A stretch of DNA of 64,000 bases, taken from positions 666,140,618 to 666,204,617 of the forward strand of contig CM060990.1 in the NCBI GenBank assembly GCA_030765065.1, in the 5' to 3' direction. The stretch comes from Deroplatys truncata (lineage: Eukaryota; Arthropoda; Insecta; Mantodea; Mantidae). Below the pieces are notes generated by a model. It saw nothing but the letters and a program-made list of their open reading frames with translations, did not search any database and was not told where the DNA came from. The translations under genes and the position numbers were made by a program. Position 1 is the stretch's first letter. Each line of letters begins with the position of its first letter. This document shows positions 1 to 10,769 of this stretch, one piece after another.

Positions 1-643
1 CCAAAAATAATGACGAAGATAGCGCAGCCAAACGAAAAACTCGGCGCACTTGGGAACCGAATAAAACTATTTGGTAAAGGTATCCCGATTAAAGGACAGG
101 CGCGGGAAATAATATGCTCTGTGAGAGAATATTTCCAAGAGGAGAAAATTCAGCGCTTGTTCGCCGCAATATACCTGTAAAGGAGGGACTGAAGAAAAGT
201 GAGCTACTGGAACTTGTGAAAGCAAACAAACCGCGGTTTCCAAGTTATGTAGTCGATGGCATTGCTGCAGAACATGGTCACAAAATGATTAGACTTCCCC
301 CTTATCATTGTCATTTTAACTCGATTGAATTAATTTGGGCCGACACAATAAAGGTTTCATTGTGTCGTCAGTAATAAAGCTTAAGAAGACGCACTAACAG
401 CAGTAAAAGCTGAAAACTGAAAAAAAAGCGATGACTTATACAAAGGGCGTAATAAGTGCAGTTTGGGAAAATGAAGGCGTTTTGAAAGAAACTATTGAAC
501 AGCTTGTCATTTCCATGGGTAATTCTAGCAGCTCTTCAGATGATGATGATGATGATGACGGTGGCAACATTGTCTATCGAACGAGCGGCAGCAACAACAG
601 CAGCGATGCAAGCGATTCGGAAATCTGGCATTTTTTCCATTAG
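1..643 (+). pseudogene. Internally deleted IS630/Tc1-type (DDE_3) transposase, family X copy E
   Basis: Three transposase pieces lie in order on the plus strand. An N-terminal piece (about 70-180) reads GIPIKGQAREIICSV, as in the helix-turn-helix linker region. A C-terminal piece (114-374, another frame) carries ELLELVKANKPRFPSY and RLPPYHCHFNSIELIW, the latter bearing the third catalytic residue (E of NxIEL). A tail (431-643) is rich in Ser/Asp and ends DSEIWHFF. The tail matches that of the 56.1-57.9 kb copy, so both belong to one family. The middle, with the first two catalytic Asp residues, is missing, and the pieces are out of frame, so it cannot make transposase. The 5' end is cut by the window edge and no terminal repeat is visible. 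Confidence 0.7.
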
Positions 644-660
644 TATAAGCATCAATACTT

Positions 661-1085
661 CACAGGTATGTCTCTTCTGTTAACGCAGGTTTTTGCACTG
701 ATATATTCTTGCATGTTCTATCCTCTGCACGTAGATTCATTATTTTACAATTGTCTTCGTATACGAATATAAATAATACCCGCTCTACAATGCAGGCGCA
801 ACCCAGTCTCCTTCTCCACGTGGTCGCGATGAGCGGCAACGTCGCCTCTCTCTCTCCGCGAAATGTCAATCACCTTCTTGATTCGCGCCGAGTATACTAT
901 TATGCATCAAGGGGTAGATAATCTCCGGTGTATGCTGGTTATAATTAAACAAAGCTATCAGAGAGGGAGAGAAAGAGATTGGATCACCAATAGGCGAATA
1001 CTGGGCACAGGAACGAGACATTGGTTAATAATAATAATAATAATAATACATTGTATTTATATAGTTTCCATACTACCATTTCATA
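661..1085. other. Unassigned spacer with (TAA)n microsatellite
   Basis: No gene is recognisable. It holds a short TAA run near 1026-1049, followed by 'tacattgtatttatatag', which could be the 3' tail of a lost retroposon. Confidence 0.5.
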
Positions 1086-1465
1086 CCGAGCAACTTGGCT
1101 CCGCGGTAACGTGCGAGGCTCGCATTTAGGTCTTGGGTTCGATTGCTGGGGCCGGCCACACTGACCGTCGGATTTTCGTGGTTTTCCCTGGATGGCTAGT
1201 TATTGCTGGGGTGGTTTCTCTTCTACCAAAAATTTCCTTTCCCTTATTTTCAAACTTTTCGCTTCCACTTGTATATTTCAGGTAGTTCTAGGGGCTGCAC
1301 CGTGTCGGTCGGTGTCGAACAGATGGTGCAGAGGCTTGCTCGTTGGAGTTCTTCTCGGTCCTGTCAGATGGTAGCCTTCTCTGAGCCGCCTCAGGTGGGT
1401 CGAGGTCTCCTGTTTCCGCCAGAGGGAAGCCTTCTCTGAGAAGCCAGCAGGTGTTATCGTGTCAT
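1086..1465 (+). mobile_element. tRNA-derived SINE
   Basis: A tRNA-like head starts CCGAGCAACTTGGCTCCGCGG and has a pol III B box (gggttcgattg) near 1134. A body follows with ggttttccctgg, then a GC-rich tail containing 'cagatggt' and 'ctctgagccgcctc'. Comparable heads occur near 10393, 20272, 32237 and 63474, and comparable tails near 32460 and 53170. It ends where family X copy A begins, so the SINE probably replaced or truncated that copy's left end. Confidence 0.7.
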
Positions 1466-1771
1466 ATCCTTGTGGTTGGCGTAAGCGAACCTGAGCTAGC
1501 GCTTCATTGTTCTTCCCTCTCGCTCTATTGTTGTACACCCTGTTCCAAAGGTACTTATCGTTTCTTTCACGGAACAATAAATAATACGTGAAGTAGCATC
1601 AGTAATACATTATATTACGCATCATACAAAACAATTATGATCATACATTCAATAAGTAAACCCGTGAAGCCTGCATACATGTAAAACAATTAATTTATTC
1701 ACCATATACATATGAAACATTATTTAGACTACACCTATTGACAATGCTTTTGAACTGCTGGTGTCAAACTA

Positions 1772-2757
1772 CTCTGTATTCACTCTTAGGTTGATCTGCG
1801 TCAAAGCAAACCCCAGGTGACCAGTGCACCGCTATAATGTATCCTTCCGCCATTCGCACTAGAACTACTGTCACACTTTCAGACCATGTAGCGAGTACAA
1901 GCGGCACGTAGTGCAAAAGGAACAGAGTCCTTATTTCGACAACTGAAACGGTGACTATCGTATTCTGTTAAGGGTTAAAGGTGATAAGATTGATAGTTGC
2001 AACAAAATAAACGTTTGCACATATAATAATAATAGTTAATTCTAAAATAAATGAGCGAAAAATAAAGTAACAGGCATGCGATAACATAATTTATTCGCTC
2101 TCTGGAAGCGGCACTTTATTAACTGTTGGCGGCTCATTTAAAAAAAGAAATTGTGCATGTTACGCGAATTGCATTCTTCTTAAAATCACTACAATCTTGT
2201 ATCAAAGGATTTCATATGCTTTCTTTTTTTTTTCTCGAGTGTAACCACATTTCTCGTTTCAGATTTTTCTGCACAAGCACTGTTTATACTTGTACTCGAA
2301 ACACCGGTGAACTCAGAAGTTAATTTCACCATTTCTTTCGCGGAAAGTGTTGGATATTTCTCACATAACGTATAATAAAGATTCAACACAATTGTTTTTT
2401 CACCACTAGCCAATGGTTTGCGCGGCTAATGCTTTACGTAATTCGACGAAAACACAAGAGCAAATTCACCGTCCTCCATGATACTAAACACAATTGCTGG
2501 TTTCTGGCTGTAAACAATATTCTGCGCCTACTCGGATGTCAGGTGACTCATACGAATTGTGTCAAGGGACTTGTAGCTCTGTTAAATAAAACCTTAGGTA
2601 TTTGTATAAAATATTATATTATTTAAGGATAAATTCATTCTAAAATTCAGAGATTAGCATGGGACTACTTTCCTGGGGGCATTGTTACCGTGTTGCACCA
2701 CTGTGCACTGACCACGTGGGTTTGTTTTGCTGCGGATCAACCTAAGAGTGAATACAG
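1772..2757. mobile_element. Nested TA-type element with ~25-bp inverted repeats
   Basis: Inverted repeats 'ctgtattcactcttaggttg' (from about 1774) and its complement (ending about 2757) bound ~0.98 kb inserted into copy A. Similarity continues inside as 'caaagcaaac..ccaggtgacca' against 'tggtcagtgcac..'. It carries a transposase N-terminus on the minus strand (2189-2413). The end is uncertain by a few bases because the TA duplication is blurred. Confidence 0.65.
2189..2413 (-). pseudogene. N-terminal fragment of IS630/Tc1-type transposase
   Basis: The 74-codon frame begins MASGEKTIVLNLYYTLCEKYP and continues SAKEMVKLTSEFTGVS, which looks like the N-terminal helix-turn-helix of a widespread arthropod DDE_3 transposase group. 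Only the DNA-binding start is present; no DDE residues are found in the element, so it encodes no enzyme. Whether the first codon here is the real start is unclear. Family assignment rests on recalled pattern, not on a search. Confidence 0.5.
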
Positions 2758-2861
2758 TTTTCTTGCATCGTAGGCAAGAAGCTCTCTAATCCACTGCACG
2801 CTTACAGTTCAAGGACAAAGACAATTTCCTGAGTCACTCACAGTAACTTTGCCTATAGCCT

Positions 2862-2990
2862 CCTGCAGCTACTTCACCTCATCCTCCTCCTGGGAGCGGT
2901 AAGCACAAAAGATCCGCTTTGAGTTGAAACTCGAGGTGTGCCATCTATTCCCAGGTCATTCTCTACCATTTCCTTCTTTAATGGGTTCGG
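2862..2990 (+). mobile_element. SINE tail fragment
   Basis: It resembles the 3' part of the SINE at 53330-53450: 'ttcacctcatcc', 'gagcggtaagcacaaaag' and 'cgaggtgtgccat..ttcccaggtca'. The tRNA-like head is absent. Confidence 0.45.
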
Positions 2991-4640
2991 TTCTGCCGTG
3001 GAATTCTCTCAAGGATATCAGTATTATTAGAAATACCATCTCTATAGTATAGACCAATAGAAGCCTCAAGATTGGTTCCTTCGCTGCATCATTACACAAG
3101 AGATCTTTAATAGTCTTATATTAAGCAGTACTTTATAAATCTTATTCTGAATATAATGTAACTGGCATCATCACCTTCAGTAGACTTTTCTGTGATGTTT
3201 CTTTAAGATAAATCTTAAAGAACTTCACCTCTTTGTATCAGAATTATGTCATGTCGGCTTACCTAGGAGATTAGCCTCATTTCAAAGTGTTTTAGTCACA
3301 TGAAATAAAAAATAGTTGATAATGACAACAAAACATGAATTACTGGCACGTGTAATGCATACTAACAATACTAGCACGCGCAGAAAGTCTCGGCAATCAA
3401 TCAGTGCTGTGCTTATTTTTAATCGTTTGAAGAGATATTTATGTATTGTCACGTATAGAGTTGCAGGCAGCAAGATAATTTGTCACAGATTTGATACTTT
3501 ACTATATTGAGAAAACTTATACATTTTAACACATTCGGTCTATTTCATAAACTTTCTTGACTTGGGATTGTAGTTGAAGTAAACTTATAACAGGAAACCG
3601 TGGTCTGCTATTTCCCTTGACATTTCAAAGGGATTTTACCATGCCATCATTTCCTTAGGAATACTGCCTTTTTGCACATCACCCGATGGATCACGTGATC
3701 CTTAGGAAATCCTAGGCCCACGCACTTTCAGGGCGGCGGCACACCATACTTGGTAATGCTCATGGCATGATTGTCAAGACCCCCCTAGGCAGTGACTTTC
3801 TTTATAAGGAGATGCAGGCTCTTTCTGGGGATCGTTCTGATTCTGAACTCGTCAGCAGTTCATGCTGCTGGACCTGCAACAATACTTGGCAACTCTCCAA
3901 GGTAAGATCCCATTAGGGAGACTCACAATATTTTATCTAATACCTAAAGACCACATCAGTATACAGTGATATAATGTGTTTAGGGTTCAGTCATTTCAAG
4001 TCTGAATGTTAAGTCCCTTCAGGACTGGATTTGTTAAATACATAACTGGTCTCTTCAAGACCCAAAGCTGGGAACTGAAGCCCAGCATCATCATGTTCTA
4101 GTTAACATAATAAAATGGGCCACCAAGAAACATTGCGAGTTATTTGTTCTACTATCTACCTTCACCTCTAAGCTACGTTCCCCAGTCACAACCCCTTAAG
4201 GTTGCGAAAGTATTCTATTCCGATTTACTCGCGAAAAGTTTCGAAGCTAATATAAATATTTAACAAAGGGCCATACGCTCCCTTCTGGATGTTTATGGAA
4301 AACCAAGATAGTTGTTAATTGGACAGGAAATGTAATAACTAGGCATAGGAATTCTTAAGCAGTTAGCCTCAAGTTATCTCCATTCAAACAGTATCACTAC
4401 AAGGAATGCAAAACAACACAGGCCAAGGGTCATTGGCAGGCATTTAACAGGCGGTCCAAGTGCTGTCTGCAAAATACAAAAGACTGTACGAGGTTGGAGG
4501 ATGTTTTATTACCTACGACGTCCTTGCCTATATTCTAATGATAGTTCAAACTTATTTCCTTCCGTCATGGCATTCATGCTTAGACAATCCTATGTCTGGT
4601 AATTGCACCGAAACCTTGGTTTCTATAATTAAAACAACAC
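2991..4640. other. AT-rich intergenic stretch with one exon-like segment
   Basis: No recognisable gene. One GC-richer open segment at 3732-3901 lies between a possible acceptor (ctttcag) and a strong donor (aaggtaaga); see its own entry. The rest shows nothing I can name. Confidence 0.4.
3732..3901 (+). other. Possible internal exon (speculative)
   Basis: A 170-bp segment sits between 'gcactttcag' (3722-3731) and the donor 'ccaag|gtaaga' (split after 3901). One frame is open for about 57 codons through the segment and includes LGNAHGMIVKTPLGSD and WTCNNTWQLSK. I do not recognise the peptide. The upstream pyrimidine tract is weak. It could equally be a chance open frame or a non-coding RNA exon. 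Confidence 0.2.
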
Positions 4641-4649
4641 AGATACCAT

Positions 4650-5340
4650 AATATATACCTAGTCTACGTTTATGTGTGTTTGCACTGCATGCAAATAGCA
4701 TTACTGGAAGAAGTAACACAAGTGTAGCACCTAAAATTACACATAATAATGATGAAATACTTTGTCCACGAGACCAACTTTTGGGGGTAACAATTGACAA
4801 ATTCTTAACCTGGAAACGGCATATTCAGAACATAACTTCAAAAATTAATAAAGCATACAATATAGTATCTGTATTAAAATATTTGTAACCTACAGACACT
4901 AAAAATGATATATTTTTCTTATGTAGAATCTACTCTTGCTTATGGAATTTTTCATATGGGGTTCTGCTACAGAAATAAACACTCTTTTTGTAGCATAAAA
5001 GAAAATAATAAGAAAGACGTTTAGTATAAATAGGATCACTCACTTCCTTATTTTAAGGAAAACACATACTAACATTAACCTTCTTATATATTTTAGAAAC
5101 TGTTTGTTTCATAAATAACAACATTCAAAATATTCAGATGAATAATACAGTACATGATCATAAAACAAGGAACAACAATAAAATACAGTTTTACAAGGTT
5201 CCAGATTTACTAAAAGAGTTAACTCCATTTTACATAAAGGTATTCATATGTACAATTTAATCACTGAGAAAATAAAATGTAAGGATAAAAAAAATTCAGA
5301 AGAAATGCAAAAGGATTTCTAATAAATCATAGTTTCTATA
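4650..5340 (+). pseudogene. Non-LTR reverse transcriptase C-terminal remnant
   Basis: The clearest part (4745-4887) reads LLGVTIDKFLTWKRHIQNIT, the thumb-side motif 'LGV.ID..L.W..HI' found after the palm of non-LTR (Jockey/CR1-type) reverse transcriptases. Downstream, broken frames still show a 'YSCLWNFSYG' stretch (equivalent to the 'YGI.FWG' block) and 'FYKVPDLLKELTPFYIKVF', typical of the C-terminus. Several stops and frameshifts are present. The palm, endonuclease and ORF1 are absent. The same block occurs on the minus strand at 12.1-13.0 kb, probably from a related family. Confidence 0.6.
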
Positions 5341-5530
5341 GTACTCAAGAATTTTTTCAATATTTCGGATGTCATTGTTAGCGGTAAGATAGCAGACTTG
5401 TATTTAACCCTTTGTTATTATACGTGCATTTATATGAATAATAACTATAGATTTCACGTTTCAATTGTATTTGTACCAAAACACTTCATTATATATATTT
5501 TTTTTGTGTTACTGTATGTATTAATTAATA

Positions 5531-6419
5531 CGAGGGTGATCAATAAAGACTGAGACTAATTTTTTTTCACAGACATTTATTACTCCATTTCAATGTTGAC
5601 ATGGTCTTTTTCAAAGTAGTCCTCTCCTACTTGAATGCACTTTTTATGGCGTCTCTGCCAGTCCTCGAACACATAGTACAGGCCATTCTTTGTCAGGTCT
5701 TTGAGAATCGCCTCACTTAGCTTCAGCACTGCTTCAGTGCTCTCAAATCGAATGCCCCGGAGCTTTGCCTTTAGTGATGGGAATAAAATAAATCACAGGG
5801 GTCAAGATTGGGGCTATAAGGCAGATGCGGCACACAGGTAATGTTGAATTTAGCCAAAAATTCCTGGACTTTATTTGCAACGTGAGGCCGCACGTTGTTG
5901 TGATAAGTTCTGGATGTTTCCTTGCAATGTGCTTCCTCGGTGTAGCCACTGACGTGTAGTACGCTGCTGTAACAGTGGTGTGAGTGGGAACAACAATCAC
6001 AGCAGCTGTGTTGATGTTGACTTCAGTCATAGCAGAAGCCGAAGCACCAGGCCCACCTTGCTTAGCACAGAGGACTCGCTCTACCTTGAAGTCTTTGAAC
6101 CACCTAAACACTGTTGCACGAGGTAGTGCATCTTCACCGTATGCTTGCTTCAGCTTTCCCAAAGTGTCAGAGGTTGTATGATTTAAACGAAAACAAAATT
6201 TTATTGCTCCTCTTGTGTCACCTTCATTTTGTGGTATGCGAAATTCAACTAGGGTCAACAATATACTGCATTACTACCAACCTACCGATACGAGAGTGCT
6301 GCCGCCTATGGACATTATACATGAAACCCCGCTCTTTTCAAATATTCATGGTAGAGACAGGAAACTCTCAAGAAAGCTACAGGAAAAAATAAATCTCAGT
6401 CTTTATTGATCAGCCCTCG
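5531..6419 (-). mobile_element. Deleted mariner element with TA duplications
   Basis: The ends are inverted repeats: 'cgagggtgatcaataaagac' at 5531 and its near complement ending at 6419. TA lies outside both ends (5529-5530 and 6420-6421), as for mariners. At 889 bp it is shorter than a complete ~1.3-kb mariner. It contains the transposase fragments at 5743-6261. Confidence 0.9.
5743..6261 (-). pseudogene. Mariner transposase, internally deleted and frameshifted
   Basis: The N-terminal mariner DNA-binding region is clear at about residues 20-65: AIKFCFRLNHTTSDTLGKLK, then AYGEDALPRATVFRWFKDFK. After about residue 75 the sequence passes to a piece of the catalytic C-terminus ('LIAPILTPVIYFIP', corresponding to the 'YSPDLxPxDF' block in a shifted frame). 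The segment with the first catalytic Asp has been deleted, and neighbouring residues come from a wrong frame. It may still bind mariner ends but cannot cut DNA. Confidence 0.8.
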
Positions 6420-6421
6420 TA

Positions 6422-8759
6422 TATTTTGTCCAGTACATTGTATTGGATATATAGATTCTTATTGTATTCTATTTTAACTTCATTTTTACTAAGTTGGTAC
6501 TTTGTGTTTAAGATTAGGATGTTACCATGTTTCCTATATATATAAATTTTGATGTAAACATGAAATTGTATAATATTTCTAATTGTGAATAAGCACTTTG
6601 TTTTTAGATGCCAGCCATGAAAACAAAGTTCTGTGTCAAGTTCCCTACATCTGTAAGCCTTCATATGAAGCCTAGAACGGAAATCTCTTCCTGAACGTGA
6701 ACAGACGAATCTTTAACGTAACACCCATGAACTAGGTGCCGTTTTTATAAGCAGTTCTACATTCTGCCGTGTGCACAAAATTACAGTATGACCGTTTATT
6801 CCCAGGTCAGTGTTTTCTAAAACTGTCCTGAAATTCTTCCAAGGAAGTAGAATTAGGCGGTTGAACGCAGGTTATTTCTGTTGCGATTCTGTTCACCAAA
6901 TTCTACCGCACAGGCACATAACACAGATTTATCCTACCAAGAAGCTCAAGCTATGAATCTGTGTCTTGAAGTCTGACTTGGCAGAACATTTGAGTTTACG
7001 CTTTTTCTAGATGAGTCATTTGCTCTTCCTTGGACATCTCTCGATTAGAGGTATGGGTATTGCGAGATTCGGTGGTCTCTCGGACCATTTCAAAAACTGA
7101 GATGAATAAGATCAAAAGTGTTGGCTATTGTTTTCGTTGCAACGCATTTTAACACAACCTTCTTTTCCTACCCCATTCCTGCTCTTAAAACACGTTATCA
7201 TGCATTGTACATTTTTTAAAGGCACAAGGTAGTCTCAACACGTGGAACTTACACCTTAAGTGTGTTAAATTACCACTACTCTTAAAGTTCTCAATGGTTT
7301 TTCCTGAAATTTTAACGAATTATTCTATAAATAATGACATTTATTTCAAGTGGTTGTTTGCAATGATAGCTTATGTAGTTGAGTCCGTAAAAATTATTTC
7401 GTTCAACAGACAAATAATAAAATGTACTCTAAAAACATGTGACATGTACCTTTTAGCTATCTTCTGAACCTCAATTATTTAGTTATGTATATCAGTTCAC
7501 TAGAAATTGAAAAATCAATTATTTGCTAACTCAAAAAATAAAAATGTGGAAAATTTGTAATGTAGTTGCTTTCTTAATATCACGAATATACATTATAAAA
7601 TTATGATTGTGGTTGAGAAAGTTTAAATTTGTGTTGTATACCTGTACTGAAAATTTCAGCTCTCTACCTCTCATACATGGTACATAAGTATCCAAGAATG
7701 TTGTTTGAGAAAACTGAATTTAAAGTTTGAACATTAAAGTTCTAACACACTTTAGTACATTCAAAATCATAATCATCTTCACCTTCATTCCTGGATTGCT
7801 TCAGCTTTTCTGATTGCCTTCTCTTGGTCCTGGATTCTTTTAATTGCTGAACCGCTCGCTGGACATGATATAGTCATTCGTTGTTGAAAGATACAAAATT
7901 GTTCTTAAAAGGGGCGTTGTATGACAGCTTTAAAGGAATGCAGACTGGCATTAAATGGTATTTAAGTGTCTTAAAAACCTCTGAACAAGCAAACAGTATA
8001 TGTTTCCTGAAACTGGAAATAATAGAGATTTTATTAGTGCCTAAAATAAAAAATGTTATTTTTGACCATTTCAGAGTACTTTGTACCCTTAATGTGAAAC
8101 CTTAGATAATTCTTACATCGGTGAGGAGTAGTTTGAACTCAACTTTTGTGATTATGTAGGCTAATTTGGCTAAAAATAATTAAATAAATGCGCAGGGATA
8201 CCTTTGGGATGATATTTTCAACCGGTAAATTTTAGGAAATACAGCTATTTTGAAAACACAAATAAATTCCGAAACTAAAGTACTCTTTTGACCAGTGTTT
8301 GCCGCTCCTTCGACTATCGGAGCATGTTTAGCACTGAGAACTTTGTATGACCGAACACGAAGCTAAACGCTCATGTGCAGACATGCGAGGGCGAATCGAC
8401 CGCGGAGAAAATCTGATATGTCGCACTTACATGACATTCTCTACCTATTCCTCAACAATCTATTATTAAAAAGGCTTGTTCATCTACCTAATTAATGCTA
8501 ATCAAAATAAACATTTGCAGAAATGGTTTTATTGCATAGTTCCTTGGGGGCACAAGCGGATTAGGGGTAGGGAGTAGGTTTAAAGCAATAGTCAAATCTA
8601 TAAGAGGGTTCACTATGTGATGGCTTATAAATTCCGAATTAAAACCACTAACAGAATATTTTGAAAATATTTGACACCACAAAAAGTTTATCATAAGTTG
8701 TGTGTTTTAACGAGAACCACACTTTTTGTCTTTCTCTTACGGTTTACCAATTACACTTA
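6422..8759. other. AT-rich stretch without recognised genes
   Basis: Nothing here could be assigned. One minus-strand open frame ends at 7742 with a basic-then-acidic tail (SEKLKQSRNEGEDDYDFEC), which looks like a protein C-terminus but is only ~40 codons and unidentified. Confidence 0.4.
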
Positions 8760-9021
8760 ACTCATTCAGAATAAAGAGGACTCTCAGCCTATTCCAGAAA
8801 ATTGAAGATATACATTTTATTTGTTATGAAAATATCTTAAATATACGATGTTTTAATCTAAACCGTTACAACCATTTGTAACAATATTAAAAATACCGAA
8901 AAAGCTTCAATGCAAAGGTTATTTTGGGGTGGGGGATTTTCTTGAAAGTTTTCGTGTCTCTCCTTGGTAACAAACTTAAATATTAAGTTTGATATTTATC
9001 GGATATTTCGTTTTTTAGTTA
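8760..9021 (-). repeat. Dispersed repeat R1, truncated copy
   Basis: Read on the minus strand it matches R1 copies at 18570-18970 and 60740-61115 ('caaataaaatgtatatcttc', 'ttcaagaaaatcccccaccc'). It stops at the Tc1 insertion point (TA at 9020-9021). Confidence 0.6.
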
Positions 9022-10261
9022 CACTACGTGATCAAACGTATCCGGACACCTGGCTGAAAATGATGTACAAATTCGTGGCGCCCTCCATCGGTAATGCTAG
9101 AAGTCAATATGGTGTTGACCCACCCTTAGCCTTGATGACAGCGTTCACTTTCGCAGGCATACTTTCAATCAGGTGCTGGAAGGTTTCTTGGGGAATGGCA
9201 GCCCATTCTTCACGGAGTGCGGAACTGAGGAGAGGTATCGATGTAGGTCGGTGATGCCCGGCACGAAGTCGGCGTTCCAAAACATCCCAAAGGTGTTCTA
9301 TAGGATTCAAGTCAGAACTCTGTGTAGGCCAGTCCATTACAAGGATGTTGTTGTCGTGTAACCACTCCGACACGGCCCGTGCAGTATGAACAGGTGCTCG
9401 ATCGTGTTGAAAGATGCAATCGCCATCCCCGAATTGTTCTTCAACAGTGGGAAGCAAGAAGGTGCTTAAAATATCAATGTAGGTCTGCGCTGTGATCGTG
9501 CCACACAAAACAACAAGGGGTGCAAGCCCCCTCCGGTAAAAACACGACCACACCATAACACCACCACCACCACCACCACCACCACCTCCGAATTTCACTG
9601 TTGGCACTACACACGCTGGCAGATGACGTTCACCGGGCATTCGCCATACCCACACCCTGCCATCGGATCGCCACATTGTGTACCGTGATTCGTCACTCCA
9701 CACAACGTTTTGCCACTGTTTAATCGTGTAATGTAGACGCTCCTTACACCAAGCGAGGCTCTTTTGGCATTTTCCTGCGTGATGTGTGGCTTATGAGCAG
9801 CCACTTGACCATGGATCCAAGGTTTCCCACCTCACGCCTAACTGTCATACTACTTGGAGTGGATGCTGATGCAGTTTGGAATTCCTGTGTGATGGTCTGG
9901 ATAGATGTCTGTCTGTTACTCTTTTCGAACCTTTTCAAATGTCGGCGGTCTCTGTAAGTCAACAGACGAGGTCGGCCTGTACGCTTTTGTGCTGTACATG
10001 TTTCCACTTCACTATCACATCAGAAACAGTGGACCTAGGGATGTTTAGGAGTGTGGAAATCTCGCGTACAGAATTCTGACACAAGTGACACCCAATCACC
10101 TGACCACGTTCAAAGTCTGTGAGCTCCACGGAGCGTCCCATTCTGCTGTTTCACTACTGAGGTCGCGGATAATGAGTACCAGGCAGTAGGTGGCAGCACA
10201 ATGCACCTAAGATGAAAAACGTATATTTGTGGGGTATCCGGATACTTTTGATCACATAGTG
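9022..10261 (-). mobile_element. Tc1-like transposon, near full length
   Basis: Terminal inverted repeats of ~28 bp (cactacgtgatcaaacgtat at the left; its near complement at the right) are flanked by TA at 9020-9021 and 10262-10263. At 1,240 bp it carries one transposase gene on the minus strand. The left end of a second copy of this family lies inverted at 10703-10769. Confidence 0.92.
9104..10141 (-). pseudogene. Tc1-like DD34E transposase, frameshifted
   Basis: It starts at 10141 with MGRSVELTDFERGQVIGCHL, a paired-like helix-turn-helix; a second DNA-binding part with the AT-hook-like GRPRLLTYRDRR follows in another frame (9744-10007). The catalytic half (9104-9703) has the DDE residues in context: WSDESRY, FQHDRAPVHT and SSDLNPIEHLWDVLERRL. 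At least two frameshifts (near 9960-10007 and 9700-9750) break the gene. A (CCA)n expansion at about 9559-9587 encodes about ten consecutive glycines before VMVWSCF, where the family usually has two or three. Confidence 0.9.
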
Positions 10262-10392
10262 TATATTCCCATCTTTCTTAAGCTTTTTGCAAAATAATTT
10301 GATCCGCTTATTTACATAAACTTTACATACTCACAGATGTACAACACGAGTCTGAAAAACAGGCTTACCCTCAAAGGTAAACCCTTTACGTG

Positions 10393-10702
10393 CCGAGCGG
10401 GATGGCTACGTCTTTGGCCCGCATTCGGAAGGTCATGGGTTCGATTCCCGCGGCCGGCCTTCTTGAACCATGGGTTTTTTCGGAGGTTTCCCCCGGTGGC
10501 TAGACGAATGTTGAGAAGGATCATTACAATCCCCGAGTTTCGTGTCCCTCCATTTCACCTCCATTCTCATTTCACTTCACCTTTCATCGTCTTACTCTTT
10601 TTCAGGGTTGCAAGTGTCGGCGGGTGTCTCGGCAGGGGCAATGGATGTTCTGAGGTAACCTTCGTCCCCCGGAACGGGGGCGGTCTCAGAGTCCCGGGCC
10701 CC
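10393..10702 (+). mobile_element. tRNA-derived SINE
   Basis: The head 'ccgagcgggatggctacg', B box 'gggttcgattcccgcgg', body 'ccatttcacctccattctca' and tail 'gttgcaagtgtcgg' match the minus-strand SINEs at 61118-61387 and 51880-52155. It passes directly into an inverted Tc1 end at 10703. Confidence 0.8.
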
Positions 10703-10769
10703 CCAGGGCGCCACAAACTTGTACGTCATTTTCAAGCCAGGTTTCCGGATACTTTTGATCACTTAGTGT
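10703..10769 (-). mobile_element. Orphan left end of the Tc1-like family, inverted
   Basis: This segment is the near complement of the left terminus of the 9022-10261 element. It includes the subterminal 'gcgccac', 'cattttca.gccagg' and the terminal 'gatcacttagtgta'. No transposase or partner end is attached. Confidence 0.8.

Larger units (their letters stand above)
1466..2843. mobile_element. Short family X element (copy A), split by a nested element
   Basis: The left part (1466-1771) and right part (2758-2843) align with the uninterrupted 396-bp copy B at 14270-14665. Shared landmarks are 'gacgtaagcgaac', 'ttccaaaggtactta' and 'cgtaggcaagaagctctcta'. The right end 'tcctgagtcactcacag' is followed by TA, as in the other copies. 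The left terminus is lost at the SINE. The copy is non-coding, so it is a MITE-like deletion derivative mobilised in trans if at all. Confidence 0.7.
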
